A DNA stretch of 64,000 nt from Anatilimnocola aggregata (GTDB lineage Bacteria > Planctomycetota > Planctomycetia > Pirellulales > Pirellulaceae), in the NCBI RefSeq assembly GCF_007747655.1, contig NZ_CP036274.1, forward strand, positions 248,001 to 312,000, read 5' to 3'. The number at the start of each line of letters is the position of its first letter. Within the stretch, counting starts at the first letter, position 1. A program made the position numbers and the translations under genes. Shown piece after piece: positions 46,901 to 55,730 of the stretch. The notes under the pieces were generated by a model. That model had not been told where the DNA came from. It did not search any database and saw only the letters and a program-made list of their open reading frames with translations.

Positions 46901-46957
46901 AAGAGGATCTTTGTGACGGCGGAGTCGAGTTGGGCAAAGACACAGCAGTCGATTGAA

Positions 46958-46991
46958 GGGCCAGCGGCTCGGCAGGAGCCTCGCCCTCCCA
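46958..46991. repeat. Dispersed repeat GGCTCGGCAGGAGCC
   Basis: GGCTCGGCAGGAGCC and CTCGCCCTCCCA form the planctomycete repeat class whose antisense translation gives EGEAPAEP. It lies just upstream of the VIT/VWA gene. Confidence 0.7.
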
Positions 46992-47010
46992 AATTGGATG
47001 GAGCAGGATT

Positions 47011-49446
47011 ATGAAACGGGCGTTGTCAGCAGCGGGTTGGATGTTCTTTCTGGCGGTCATTGCCGCTTACTCCACAGCTTGGGGCCCGGCGGCCTCAGCC
47101 CAAGGGGTGCTGATCATCATCGATCATCCTCACCCGGTGCCGCTGCCACGACCGATTCCGCCCTGGCCTCATCCCCGCCCCACTCCGCCGACACCAGCCA
47201 TTTCGTACAAGATCAAAGAGCTGTCGTACCAGGCCAAGATCAAGGACCAGATTGCCCAGGTGCAGGTCTCGCAGACTTTCGTGAACACTGGCAGCCAGAT
47301 CGCTCAGGTGCAGTTCGTCTTTCCGCTGCCGTACGAAGGGGCCATCGACCGGATGACCTTCATGGTCGACGGCAAAGAGTACGACGCTAAGTTGCTCGAA
47401 GCGAAGAAGGCCCGCGAAATCTACGAGGGCTACGTGCGGCGCAATCAAGACCCAGCTCTGCTGGAGTGGGTTGGCACCGGCATGTTCCAGACGAGTGTCT
47501 TTCCGGTACCTCCCGGGGCAGAACGGAAGGTCACACTCAAGTTCAGTCAGTTGCTGCGGAAAGATCATCAGCTAACCGACTTCTTGTTGCCCCTTTCGAC
47601 AGCCAAGTACACCAGCAGTCCGGTGGAGAAGGTCTCGATCGAAGCGAGCATCGAAACAACCGCAGAGATCAAGAGCGTCTATAGCCCAACTTATCCCATC
47701 GAAGTAAAACGGCCGGATAGCAAGCACGCGATTGTTAAGTACGAAGCGACGAACGTCGTTCCCGCGACCGACTTCCGTCTGTTCTTCGATACCAACGATG
47801 GCAAATTGGGCGCGAGCCTGATTAGCTATCGTCCCGAGTCGAGCGAGGAGGGCTTCTTTCTGATGCTCGCCAGTCCGGAGATCAAGGCTGACAATGCCGA
47901 CCGGCCAGCGAAGACGGTGATCATCGTCGCCGATCGCTCGGGGAGCATGAGCGGTAAGAAGATCGAGCAGGCGAAGGAAGCAATCAAGTTCGTCCTCAAC
48001 AATCTGCGCAAGGGGGACACGTTCAACATCGTCGCTTACGACTCTGCCGTCGAATCGTTCAAACCCGAGCTGCAAAAGTTCGATGATGAAACGCGGAAGC
48101 AAGCGCTGGGATTTGTCGAGGGCTTGTATGCTGGCGGCAGCACGAATATCGATGGCGCGCTGACCACGGCGCTCGGCATGATTAAGGACGACACGCGTCC
48201 CAACTATGTCCTCTTCCTTACCGATGGTCTGCCGACCGCGGGTGAAACGAACGAAGGGAAGATTGTTGCCAACGCCAAGAACAACAACAAGATTCGGACC
48301 CGCATGATTAACTTTGGCGTGGGGTACGACGTGAACAGCCGGCTCCTCGATCGCCTGAGCCGCGATAACTTCGGCCAGAGCGAGTACGTGCGGCCGAACG
48401 AAGACATCGAAGCGCACGTCAGCCGGCTGTACAGCAAAATGAGCTCGCCCATGCTGACAGGCGTGAAGGTGAAGATTGAAGTTGATGCCGCTTCCGTTGA
48501 ATCGGGCCCGGCGATCAATCGCGTTTATCCCAAAGAAGTTTATGACCTCTTTGCTGGCGAACAGCTGGTGATGGTTGGCCGTTACAAGAAGCCGGGCGAA
48601 GCTAAGGTCGCCATCAGCGGCAAGATTGGCGGCGACGAGAAGAAGTACGACTTCCCCGCGACACTCGTGGAAAAGAGCAATGACCAGACTTACGCGTTTG
48701 TCGAAAAGTTGTGGGCTTTGCGGCGCGTTGGCGAGATTATCGATGAGATCGATCTGAAGGGAAAGAACGACGAACTGGTAAAAGAGCTGATCTCGCTCGC
48801 CACCAAACACGGCATTCTCACACCTTACACTTCGTTCCTAGCTGACGACCTGGCTCGGCCGGGTCAACTGTCCGACGCCCGCGAGAATCTGGAACAGACG
48901 CGCCGCCTGGTCGATCGCCTGGGCGAAGCCGAAGGGCTCTCGGGCGTTGCCCAACGTGCCGAGAAGAAGTCGTTGCAAGAAGCGAAAACCGCTGGCAATA
49001 CCACGCGCTCGTATGCGATGTCGCCGCGCGGCGAAGCTGCCTCTGGACCTGCTGCACCATTGGTTACCGGCCGCCCTGCAGCCGCAAAGCAAGATTACGC
49101 AGGGGGTGGTGCTGGCGCAGGCTTTGGCAATGCGGCTCCGCAGGCAGGCCTGGCCCAGAACAAATTCCGCGACATCGATAGCGATAAGGAAATTGCCGCC
49201 GACGCCGTGCAGAATGTCGGCAGCCAAACGCTCTATCGCCGCGGCAAGTTGTGGATTGCCGCCAATGCCCAAACGGTCGATCCCGAGAAGGACCAAGCCA
49301 AGATCAAGAAGATCAAACGCTTCAGCGACGAGTACTTCGCCCTGGTGAAGGCCAACACCGCGGACGAGAACGCCGTCCTGGCGACCCAACAAAACGACGA
49401 GCAACTCCTGGTCACCTTGCGCGGCCAGACGTATCAAATCGAGTAG
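47011..49446 (+). CDS. VIT and VWA domain exported protein (inter-alpha-trypsin inhibitor-like)
   Basis: The 811-residue protein has a signal peptide (ALSAAGWMFFLAVIAAYSTAWGPAASAQG), a Pro-rich region, then a VIT domain (about 60-190: IAQVQVSQTFVNTGSQIAQVQFVFPLPYEGAIDRMTFMVDG..EAKKAREIYE). A VWA domain begins IIVADRSGSM with D308 starting a complete MIDAS DxSxS. A C-terminal low-complexity region with a final conserved segment follows. Such proteins probably bind other surface proteins through metal ions. The start ATG has GGAG upstream. Confidence 0.92.
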   Translation: MKRALSAAGWMFFLAVIAAYSTAWGPAASAQGVLIIIDHPHPVPLPRPIPPWPHPRPTPPTPAISYKIKELSYQAKIKDQIAQVQVSQTFVNTGSQIAQVQFVFPLPYEGAIDRMTFMVDGKEYDAKLLEAKKAREIYEGYVRRNQDPALLEWVGTGMFQTSVFPVPPGAERKVTLKFSQLLRKDHQLTDFLLPLSTAKYTSSPVEKVSIEASIETTAEIKSVYSPTYPIEVKRPDSKHAIVKYEATNVVPATDFRLFFDTNDGKLGASLISYRPESSEEGFFLMLASPEIKADNADRPAKTVIIVADRSGSMSGKKIEQAKEAIKFVLNNLRKGDTFNIVAYDSAVESFKPELQKFDDETRKQALGFVEGLYAGGSTNIDGALTTALGMIKDDTRPNYVLFLTDGLPTAGETNEGKIVANAKNNNKIRTRMINFGVGYDVNSRLLDRLSRDNFGQSEYVRPNEDIEAHVSRLYSKMSSPMLTGVKVKIEVDAASVESGPAINRVYPKEVYDLFAGEQLVMVGRYKKPGEAKVAISGKIGGDEKKYDFPATLVEKSNDQTYAFVEKLWALRRVGEIIDEIDLKGKNDELVKELISLATKHGILTPYTSFLADDLARPGQLSDARENLEQTRRLVDRLGEAEGLSGVAQRAEKKSLQEAKTAGNTTRSYAMSPRGEAASGPAAPLVTGRPAAAKQDYAGGGAGAGFGNAAPQAGLAQNKFRDIDSDKEIAADAVQNVGSQTLYRRGKLWIAANAQTVDPEKDQAKIKKIKRFSDEYFALVKANTADENAVLATQQNDEQLLVTLRGQTYQIE

Positions 49447-49494
49447 CCAGAGACGGGCAGTAACTGCTTGCCCTGGCCATTTGATGCAAACACG

Positions 49495-49522
49495 AAAAAA
49501 CCCCGGATGTTGGTCCGGGGTT
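49495..49522 (-). terminator. Rho-independent terminator for the minus-strand gene at 49561
   Basis: On the minus strand CCCCGGA and TCCGGGG (7 bp, extended by two AT pairs) with loop CCAACA are followed by TTTTTT. It lies about 40 bases after the stop of the small secreted protein gene. The plus-strand VIT/VWA gene ends 50 bases earlier. Confidence 0.85.
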
Positions 49523-49560
49523 AGGTCAACCTCAGTGTTAGCGAGGCAGTTCGTTGGGCG

Positions 49561-50070
49561 TTAGGGGTTTTGATCGTTGGCGTTGGGGTTGGTCGACCGC
49601 AAGATGACCTGATTGTCGATCACAGTTCCATTTCGGCCATTTTGAATGCGGCGAACATTTGTGGTGGAGTGAGGCCGACCGAAACTGGTCCAGCTGGTGA
49701 CCGTCGTTTCCATTTGATTGCCGAAGGCATCGCGGCTGATCGACGAGCTGCGGCGAAGGCTGCCAGGATCAACCTGGTTGCGGTTGGGGTCCATCGCACT
49801 GCGGTGAATGGTGTGGCCGTTGGTGTTCACAATCCAGCGGCCGGTGCGAGGATCAATTCGCATCGACCCGCCGTCGAAGCCTTGGTCGATGACTGGGTTG
49901 CGTTGGCGACCTCCAGGAACGAATCCACCAGGATTGAAACCGCGGTTCGAACCGATGTTGAAGTCGCCGATGCGGATGAACCAATCGGGCGATTGGGCCT
50001 GGGCTTCGACAGCGACCAGCGACAGAGCGAGCAGGGCAGCAGCGGCGAGCGAGAAAGTAACAGTCTTCAT
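49561..50070 (-). CDS. Small secreted hypothetical protein
   Basis: The 169-residue protein has a clear signal peptide (VTFSLAAAALLALSLVAVEAQAQ) and a mature part rich in Asn, Arg and Gly (SMRIDPRTGRWIVNTNGHTIHRSAMDPNRNQ). I do not recognise the family. A strong terminator follows. The gene is monocistronic. Confidence 0.75.
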   Translation of the reverse strand: MKTVTFSLAAAALLALSLVAVEAQAQSPDWFIRIGDFNIGSNRGFNPGGFVPGGRQRNPVIDQGFDGGSMRIDPRTGRWIVNTNGHTIHRSAMDPNRNQVDPGSLRRSSSISRDAFGNQMETTVTSWTSFGRPHSTTNVRRIQNGRNGTVIDNQVILRSTNPNANDQNP

Positions 50071-50389
50071 GGCATGAGTCCTTCAAAGCTGAGGTTTTTT
50101 GGTGTGTCAGAGCGACAACCGCTGTGACACCCTTAGCCCGCAAACTTCCCCGTTTGCCCGCCACACTTACCCACAAGATTCCCAAAAAATCTTGGCGAGC
50201 CGCCTTCCGTCCCTTCCGTCAGCCCTCAACGACCACCAGCTCGCAGCGGTTTCTGCATTGCATTGCTGGGCGATCTAAGTTAATTACCCGACCCTCGTCG
50301 CCGCACTCCTTGCCCTGGCAAGTTGCGGGCAGCTGAAGCCGGGCTAATCGCTTCCGCTGTTGGAAATCTCCTCCAATGTGAGTCCTCGT
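50071..50389. other. Gap between divergent genes
   Basis: The gap between the small secreted protein gene and the LEPR-XLL gene should hold promoters for both. No RNA, repeat or ORF of note. Confidence 0.45.
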
Positions 50390-51829
50390 ATGCAATCGCG
50401 TCAGCGCCAGCAGTTTCGTTCGAACTTCCGTTCTCTTCTCGCCGTCGAAGCCCTCGAACAGCGTGCGATGATGGCTGGCAACGTGACAGCCACCGTTGCC
50501 AAGGGAGTGCTCGTCATTCGCGGTGATGATGCAGCCAACGAGATCATCGTTGGCAAAGGGCCGACAGCGAACAGCTTCACGATCACGCCGGCCGCCGGCA
50601 CGACGATCAACTCACTCACCCCGGCCCTTACGTTGACCGGCATCACCAAGCTCGATATTCGCCTCAACGGCGGCAACGATCGGCTGGGCATTGGCAATGA
50701 CGTCGAGTTCGTGGCCGACATGTTGGCAGCGGTTGATTCCTACGGCGAAGAAGAGGAGCCCGAAGGCGGCCTGTTCGACTGGCTAGCGGGGGACGAAGAG
50801 GAATCGAGCTTCGATATCGAAGATCCAGATTTTAGTAGCGACGACTTAATCAACTTGCCCACGCGAATGACCGGCCGCACGTACATCGAACTGGGAGATG
50901 GCGACGACACGCTGGTGATGACGATGCGCACCGTCGACACCATTCAAATCGAGGGTGGCAAAGGAAACGACTTCATCCTGAGCGTGCTCACCAATGCGAC
51001 TCACCTGGTCATCAACACCGATCCTCGCAAGGGAGCAGGAATGGGTGACGATATCGCCGCCGTCGTGCTCAACACAGTGCGCGGCGATTTGGCAATTACC
51101 ACCGGCGCTGAAGACGACGGCGTCGTCGTGCTGGGGACCACGGTCGGCAATCTGGGAGTGGGGACCGGAGGCGTGATCTCGGGCGAAATCACCGACAACG
51201 ACTTTGTCATGTTCGCCGACGTTTCTGCAACCGATAACATCGGCATTCTCACCGAAGCAGGCGACGACGGCGTGCTCGTCCAATTTATCACCGGCGATAA
51301 TCTCCGCATCAACACCGGATCTGGCGACGACCAGGTCGAAATCACCGGCGCGGCCCTTGTCGCGCTGGCCATCGATACTGCGGCTGGCGAAGACTCGGTC
51401 TCGCTCAACAGTGGTGAAGATGGCCTGGCGTCGTTTGTGGTCCGTCGCAACTTGCAACTCTATACGGGTGCCGATGACGACGAAGTCGAAATCGATGGTG
51501 GCCTGCTGAATCTGCTCGTGGGCGGGGTGCTCGATATTCGCACTGGCCAAGGCGACGATCTGCTGACGCTGTATCGAGTGGTGGCCCGCACCGCCTCATT
51601 CGATGGTGATACTGGGAGTGACGAGTTCGATATCGATAGCCTGGATGTGGCCAATAACCTGACGATTGGCATGGGTGCCGGCAACGACATTCTCGCCGTG
51701 CGGAACCTGAGCGCTCGCAATGCTGTGATCTCGGGCGGGACTGGCAACGACGTGCTGCACGACCTGGGCTTGCACGACATCGCCTTCACTCCGAAATTGT
51801 TCGAAACGATCGACGACGGCGATATCTAG
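50390..51829 (+). CDS. LEPR-XLL exported protein with Asp/Gly-rich beta-roll-like repeats
   Basis: The 479-residue product (ATG 50390) begins MQSRQRQQFRSNFRSLLAVEALEQRAMMAG, an LEPR-XLL-like leader. The rest is Gly/Asp/Thr-rich with recurring units (LNGGNDRLGIG, ELGDGDDTLVM, IEGGKGNDFIL, TGAEDDGVVVLG, NTGSGDDQVEITG, TGQGDDLLTLY), like a calcium-binding parallel beta-helix. An acidic insert (EEEEPEGGLFDWLAGDEEESSFDIEDPDFSSDD) interrupts. Likely a surface protein; the stop codon overlaps that of the convergent gene (CTAG). Confidence 0.8.
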   Translation: MQSRQRQQFRSNFRSLLAVEALEQRAMMAGNVTATVAKGVLVIRGDDAANEIIVGKGPTANSFTITPAAGTTINSLTPALTLTGITKLDIRLNGGNDRLGIGNDVEFVADMLAAVDSYGEEEEPEGGLFDWLAGDEEESSFDIEDPDFSSDDLINLPTRMTGRTYIELGDGDDTLVMTMRTVDTIQIEGGKGNDFILSVLTNATHLVINTDPRKGAGMGDDIAAVVLNTVRGDLAITTGAEDDGVVVLGTTVGNLGVGTGGVISGEITDNDFVMFADVSATDNIGILTEAGDDGVLVQFITGDNLRINTGSGDDQVEITGAALVALAIDTAAGEDSVSLNSGEDGLASFVVRRNLQLYTGADDDEVEIDGGLLNLLVGGVLDIRTGQGDDLLTLYRVVARTASFDGDTGSDEFDIDSLDVANNLTIGMGAGNDILAVRNLSARNAVISGGTGNDVLHDLGLHDIAFTPKLFETIDDGDI

Positions 51830-52320
51830 TCGAACTTCGCCGCTGCCTGTTCGAAAAGATGCTTCGCAGCACGCCCGCTGATGGTCGTGCTGCGCAGGAG
51901 TTCATCGGCAATGAGCTTGGTCGCCAACCAAACGGCCGGATCGTCGAGCAGATGCTCGACCTTGTCGAGCATTCGCCGCTCCAGCCGTTCGATTTGCTTT
52001 TGACTGCCGGCACGTTGCGTCGTCAGCGAGCGGACGTAGCGCAGATCCTGCTGCGCACCACCCCAGGCATAGGTGCCGGTAAAGCGTGCTTCTGCCGCCA
52101 CGCCACCCAAGAAGATGAGAATCTCGGTTTCGACCGGGTCGTGCGTTTGCTTCGCCTTCCCTTTCTTCAATTCGCACGCGCCCAAACGTAGTTGATTGGG
52201 CAAGATGCTCACCCGCTGCACCAATCGGCCGAGCGCGAGGGCAATCACCGCATGCCCCGCTTCGTGATAGGCGGTCGCCAGGCTGGGCGCGGGAAGTTCT
52301 GGCTTGGCTGGTTCGGTCAT
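51826..52320 (-). CDS. FtsH-protease-domain-like protein without AAA module (M41-like)
   Basis: The 164-residue protein has YHEAGHAVIALALG (HExxH zinc motif, H19/E20/H23) and GGAQQDLRYV with the matching third ligand (D92), as in the M41 peptidase domain of FtsH. No AAA domain or membrane segment is present. It follows the HEAT-repeat protein gene by 28 bp and is likely in one operon with it. It may be a free M41-type peptidase acting in the cytoplasm. Confidence 0.82.
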   Translation of the reverse strand: MTEPAKPELPAPSLATAYHEAGHAVIALALGRLVQRVSILPNQLRLGACELKKGKAKQTHDPVETEILIFLGGVAAEARFTGTYAWGGAQQDLRYVRSLTTQRAGSQKQIERLERRMLDKVEHLLDDPAVWLATKLIADELLRSTTISGRAAKHLFEQAAAKFD

Positions 52321-52348
52321 GAATGAAACCGCGTTGGACGGAGAAACG

Positions 52349-54652
52349 CTATTTCAGTTCTTCATCGCCGAACAAATCGATCGAATCAACTTCAGTTAAG
52401 AGCGTGATTGGAACTTGCTCCGCTTCGAGCAGTTGCGGACCCTGCGGAAGCAGCCTTAGGAACTCACGATGTTTTTGAAAGATCTCTTCCTGTTCGGCCA
52501 GGCTCTTGCCGGTGCAGTCGCGGGCAGTCTCTTGGACTTCCCGAATCGCTTTTAGCACCAGCTGTTGAGCTTCTGCGACCTTCCCTTGCCGGAGCCAAAT
52601 CGAGGCCAACATATCGGTGGCGTCGCTCCAACTGGCGCGATCGTTGGCGTGCAACTTGAGCAACAGCGACTCCGCCAGCGCGAGATCGCCACCTGCTTGG
52701 GCCGCAGCACCTAAGCTGCTATAGCCCAAGTTGTGCGGCCAATGCGGCTCGAACGTGCGCACGACTTCCAGCAACTCGTTGCGGCGTCCCAACTCTTTAA
52801 GTGCCGCGATCGCGAGGAGCGCTGCCTCGCCGAGGGGAGAAAAAGTATCGAACATCTCGCTCTGCATTTCTGCGGGCAGACGTTGAACTGCGGCGAGCAA
52901 TTGTTGATACGCGGCGAGAGTAACCTCCGGCTTGTCGCGCGCGGTCGTCTCGACGATCGCTTCGACATACCGTTCGAACTTCCCCTTCAGCAGGCTATTG
53001 CCACCGAGCAACTTCTCCGCCTCCGCGAGATTAGCCGCTTGCTGCAAATAGCCTTCATAGGTGGCGATGAAGTCCGCCGCACTCGGTTTGTTACTCTCCG
53101 GCCGTAAGTACGCGCTACGATCGACAGCCTCGCGAAAGCCAAGCAGTTCGCGTCCGACGTGGACTTTCAACACCTGCCCCGTTCGTTCTCCCGCTGGCAT
53201 TTCGGCCGCTGCGTAAAAGCGACTCCGCGGGCCATCGAGCACTACCCAGCCCGGTTCACCCGCGCGCTGGGCCGTCGCAATGCCCACGAGCGCCTGCGGA
53301 TAGTTCAAGCTGGATGCCGGTTCGACAACCGTTTCGAGCACCACTTCACTTAAGTCGCTCCCCGCGTACTGCCGCAGCAGGTGATCGTACTCGTGTGAAT
53401 TCGGCGGCAGCTCTAGTTCCGAGATCAACTCTTGCGTCGTCAACTCCCAGTAACAATGAATTGCGTAGCAGTCCTCGGGCGACCGCTGATTCAGCTGATA
53501 GGTGAAGAGGCAAAACGTCACACTGCCGACCATTCCCACGTCGACATGGTCTTCTGCGAGGCCCGTTCGATCGAGCTTGCGAAAGCGAAATAGCCAGACT
53601 GGACAGATATCGCGAGCCGGCGGCCAGGCTAATTCACGATGGTCGACCAGTTCGAGTTCGTCCGGTGCTTCACCCAATTCGCAAGGATGAGCCAGCCAGC
53701 GCGCGAACTCTGCTTGCGCGCGAAAGGTCGGATCCTGGCACTCCGGCGGAATTGCATCTTCGCGATCAAGTTCCTTCAAGTAGTGGCAGGCGACATCGGA
53801 GTGGTTGATATCAAGGCAATAACGGGCCAACTGTTGAATGCCCGCTTCGCGCCCCACCTTCGCCGCAACCCACGCTCCTTCTAGCTGCACATTGTCGCTG
53901 GCATGATCGAGCGCTAGAGCTAGCAGGCCGTCGCGATCCGAGTGATCGAGAAAAGGCAGTGCAGCAGCCGCGCTCACCGCGTAACTGGCATGCTCAGGAT
54001 CAGGGTCCGTCAGCCAGCCCTCCAGCCGAGAAATGCCAGCCGGCGAATCGAAGGGATGGATAAAATCTCCACCACTTAACCGTGCGCTGTTGGCCGCATC
54101 GAGCAGCGAGACCGCTAGAAACTTCGTGGGCAGCGGATCGGCCAGGGCTGCGAACAGCCGCTCGGCCTGTGGATGCCCTTCGCGACCATAGTTGCCGAGA
54201 ATGACCGACCACATGTAGTCGTCAGCATCAAGCTCCTGCAGCGCGGCACGAATGACGGTGTCGGTCCCTTCATCGGTGCCGTACATGGCCAGAATCTTGA
54301 GAGCGAAGAGCAGATCGTCGCGCTCGAAGAGTTGCCGATCAGCTAGACCAGCTTCTACCACCGAGATTAGCGCCGGCAAGGCCGACTCCATGATTGGCGG
54401 GAAGGCTGCGCACTCGGCATCTTCCACGTCTTGCAGCAGGCCGGTCAGAGGCCGCAACCAGGCTGCATGAGTGCGCGGCGACTCGTCAAGCAGCGCGAGC
54501 GCCGCTGCGATCGCTTCGCCATCCCCCTGCGCAGAGACTGTGTATTCGCCCAGCTTGTCAATCTCATCAGCCAGTTTGCCATCGGGTTTCTGGCCCCGTT
54601 CGAGTGCGAGTTGCAGTGGCGTCTTGCGCGCAAACCAATCTTTCAGCCCCAT
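52349..54652 (-). CDS. Large HEAT/TPR-like repeat protein of unknown function
   Basis: The 767-residue protein starts MGLKDWFARKTPLQLALERGQKPDGKLADEID and contains helical repeats (AAALALLDESPRTHAAWLRPLTGLLQD, and a HEAT-like middle portion), a central globular part (DLSEVVLETVVEPASSLNYPQALVGIATAQRAGEPGWVVLDGPRSRFY), and TPR-like helices at the end (ALAESLLLKLHANDRASWSDATDMLASIWLRQGKVAEAQQLVLKAI). There is no signal peptide. I do not recognise the overall family. It is the second of three or four co-directional genes (54723-55544, 52349, 51826). Confidence 0.75.
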   Translation of the reverse strand: MGLKDWFARKTPLQLALERGQKPDGKLADEIDKLGEYTVSAQGDGEAIAAALALLDESPRTHAAWLRPLTGLLQDVEDAECAAFPPIMESALPALISVVEAGLADRQLFERDDLLFALKILAMYGTDEGTDTVIRAALQELDADDYMWSVILGNYGREGHPQAERLFAALADPLPTKFLAVSLLDAANSARLSGGDFIHPFDSPAGISRLEGWLTDPDPEHASYAVSAAAALPFLDHSDRDGLLALALDHASDNVQLEGAWVAAKVGREAGIQQLARYCLDINHSDVACHYLKELDREDAIPPECQDPTFRAQAEFARWLAHPCELGEAPDELELVDHRELAWPPARDICPVWLFRFRKLDRTGLAEDHVDVGMVGSVTFCLFTYQLNQRSPEDCYAIHCYWELTTQELISELELPPNSHEYDHLLRQYAGSDLSEVVLETVVEPASSLNYPQALVGIATAQRAGEPGWVVLDGPRSRFYAAAEMPAGERTGQVLKVHVGRELLGFREAVDRSAYLRPESNKPSAADFIATYEGYLQQAANLAEAEKLLGGNSLLKGKFERYVEAIVETTARDKPEVTLAAYQQLLAAVQRLPAEMQSEMFDTFSPLGEAALLAIAALKELGRRNELLEVVRTFEPHWPHNLGYSSLGAAAQAGGDLALAESLLLKLHANDRASWSDATDMLASIWLRQGKVAEAQQLVLKAIREVQETARDCTGKSLAEQEEIFQKHREFLRLLPQGPQLLEAEQVPITLLTEVDSIDLFGDEELK

Positions 54653-54722
54653 GGCTCGTAGCTACCTCAACAAAAGCAAGTGGCGAACAACAATGCAGGT
54701 GCGGCTCAAGAGAAGGACGATC

Positions 54723-55544
54723 TTACTCGGTTTTGGGTTCGGCTTTCTTGTCCTCTTCCTTGGGTTCATCGTCGCCTTTGCCGGGCAGAAGTCGCTTCTT
54801 CGGTTCGCCGAGCGGTTTGGAACCAGTCACCGCGATCTGCGAAGCCAGACCCTGGCCAGCGGCCTTCTGCCCCATGGGATAGCGAGCGCGAATCTCGACC
54901 TTATCGCCAATCTGGGCATATTGCAGATGATTGACGTCGATGGCGACCTTGGCTTCTTTGTCGAGATCGGCCTTGATGGTCGTCCCGGCGCAGTTGATGG
55001 TCATTTCGCCCGTACGGCTGAGTTTGGTCACCTGCCCAGCGACCAGATACGTAGCGTCTTCGGTCACCTTACGCGGCGTCTTTTTTTCTTCTGGCTTGTT
55101 TTCGGTGAAGAGTTCGGCTTCTCCCTTCGAGAGACCTCCTTCGGGAATCACCCCCACACCGCGACCTTCGCGCACGGTGATCACCGTCAAGCTGGTAACT
55201 GGGTCAGCTGCCTGCCCCTTTTTGTTGACCTTGGCCTTGAATTCGACGAGCATGCCCGGCTTCACAAAGCTGGGATCGGCGGCGCCTTGAAAGACGATAT
55301 CTTGCGGCCGCGCTTCGACCTGCACGATCCACTGTTCGCCACCTTCGGCGGCAACTTGCACCAGCCCGCCTTGCATCCCCTTGATCAAGCCGGACAGCTG
55401 GGCATTTTCCCACTGAATATTCGGCTGCTGGCCTTGTTGACGAAGCCGCTGCAGCTGTTGTTGCCACTGCTGTGGTGTTTGACTGAAAGTCGCGCCGCTT
55501 ACCAAACCAACGATTACTAACGACCAACTCATCGCCCGTATCAT
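54723..55544 (-). CDS. Exported hypothetical protein with Gln-rich N-terminus
   Basis: The 273-residue protein has a signal peptide (SLVIVGLVSGATFSQTP) and a Gln-rich start (QQWQQQLQRLRQQGQQPN). The rest is beta-rich and unassigned (SGLIKGMQGGLVQVAAEGGEQWIVQVEARP, VRARYPMGQ-like IRARYPMGQKAAGQGL) with a Lys/Glu-rich tail. First gene of the minus-strand group. Function unknown. Confidence 0.7.
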   Translation of the reverse strand: MIRAMSWSLVIVGLVSGATFSQTPQQWQQQLQRLRQQGQQPNIQWENAQLSGLIKGMQGGLVQVAAEGGEQWIVQVEARPQDIVFQGAADPSFVKPGMLVEFKAKVNKKGQAADPVTSLTVITVREGRGVGVIPEGGLSKGEAELFTENKPEEKKTPRKVTEDATYLVAGQVTKLSRTGEMTINCAGTTIKADLDKEAKVAIDVNHLQYAQIGDKVEIRARYPMGQKAAGQGLASQIAVTGSKPLGEPKKRLLPGKGDDEPKEEDKKAEPKTE

Positions 55545-55730
55545 GCGCCAACCCTTATGCTAAGCCCACTGTCCCGGAGAGCTTCACAATAACGCCCGCC
55601 GTTGGATTTCGCTAGAGAAACCCCCGGAATGCGCTGGTAGAGTTGGAGTTTGCGAACGGACAATCCGTCAATAATTGCGGCTTCTAGGCCATCTCAACCG
55701 GTCGAAATCTTTCTCTTGGAGGTGAAACGG

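Larger units (their letters stand above)
46670..47010. other. Gap with TTTATCAACA inverted repeats and a GCTCGGCAGGAGCC repeat
   Basis: About 340 bp with no gene. It holds the TTTATCAACA/TGTTGATAAA cluster at 46807-46900, and a dispersed repeat at 46958-46991 that supplies part of the leader of the VIT/VWA gene. Confidence 0.6.

Noticed and set aside
47572-48810. Antisense frame of 412 codons opposite the VIT/VWA gene
   Set aside because: No recognisable features; the opposite frame has complete VIT and MIDAS motifs.
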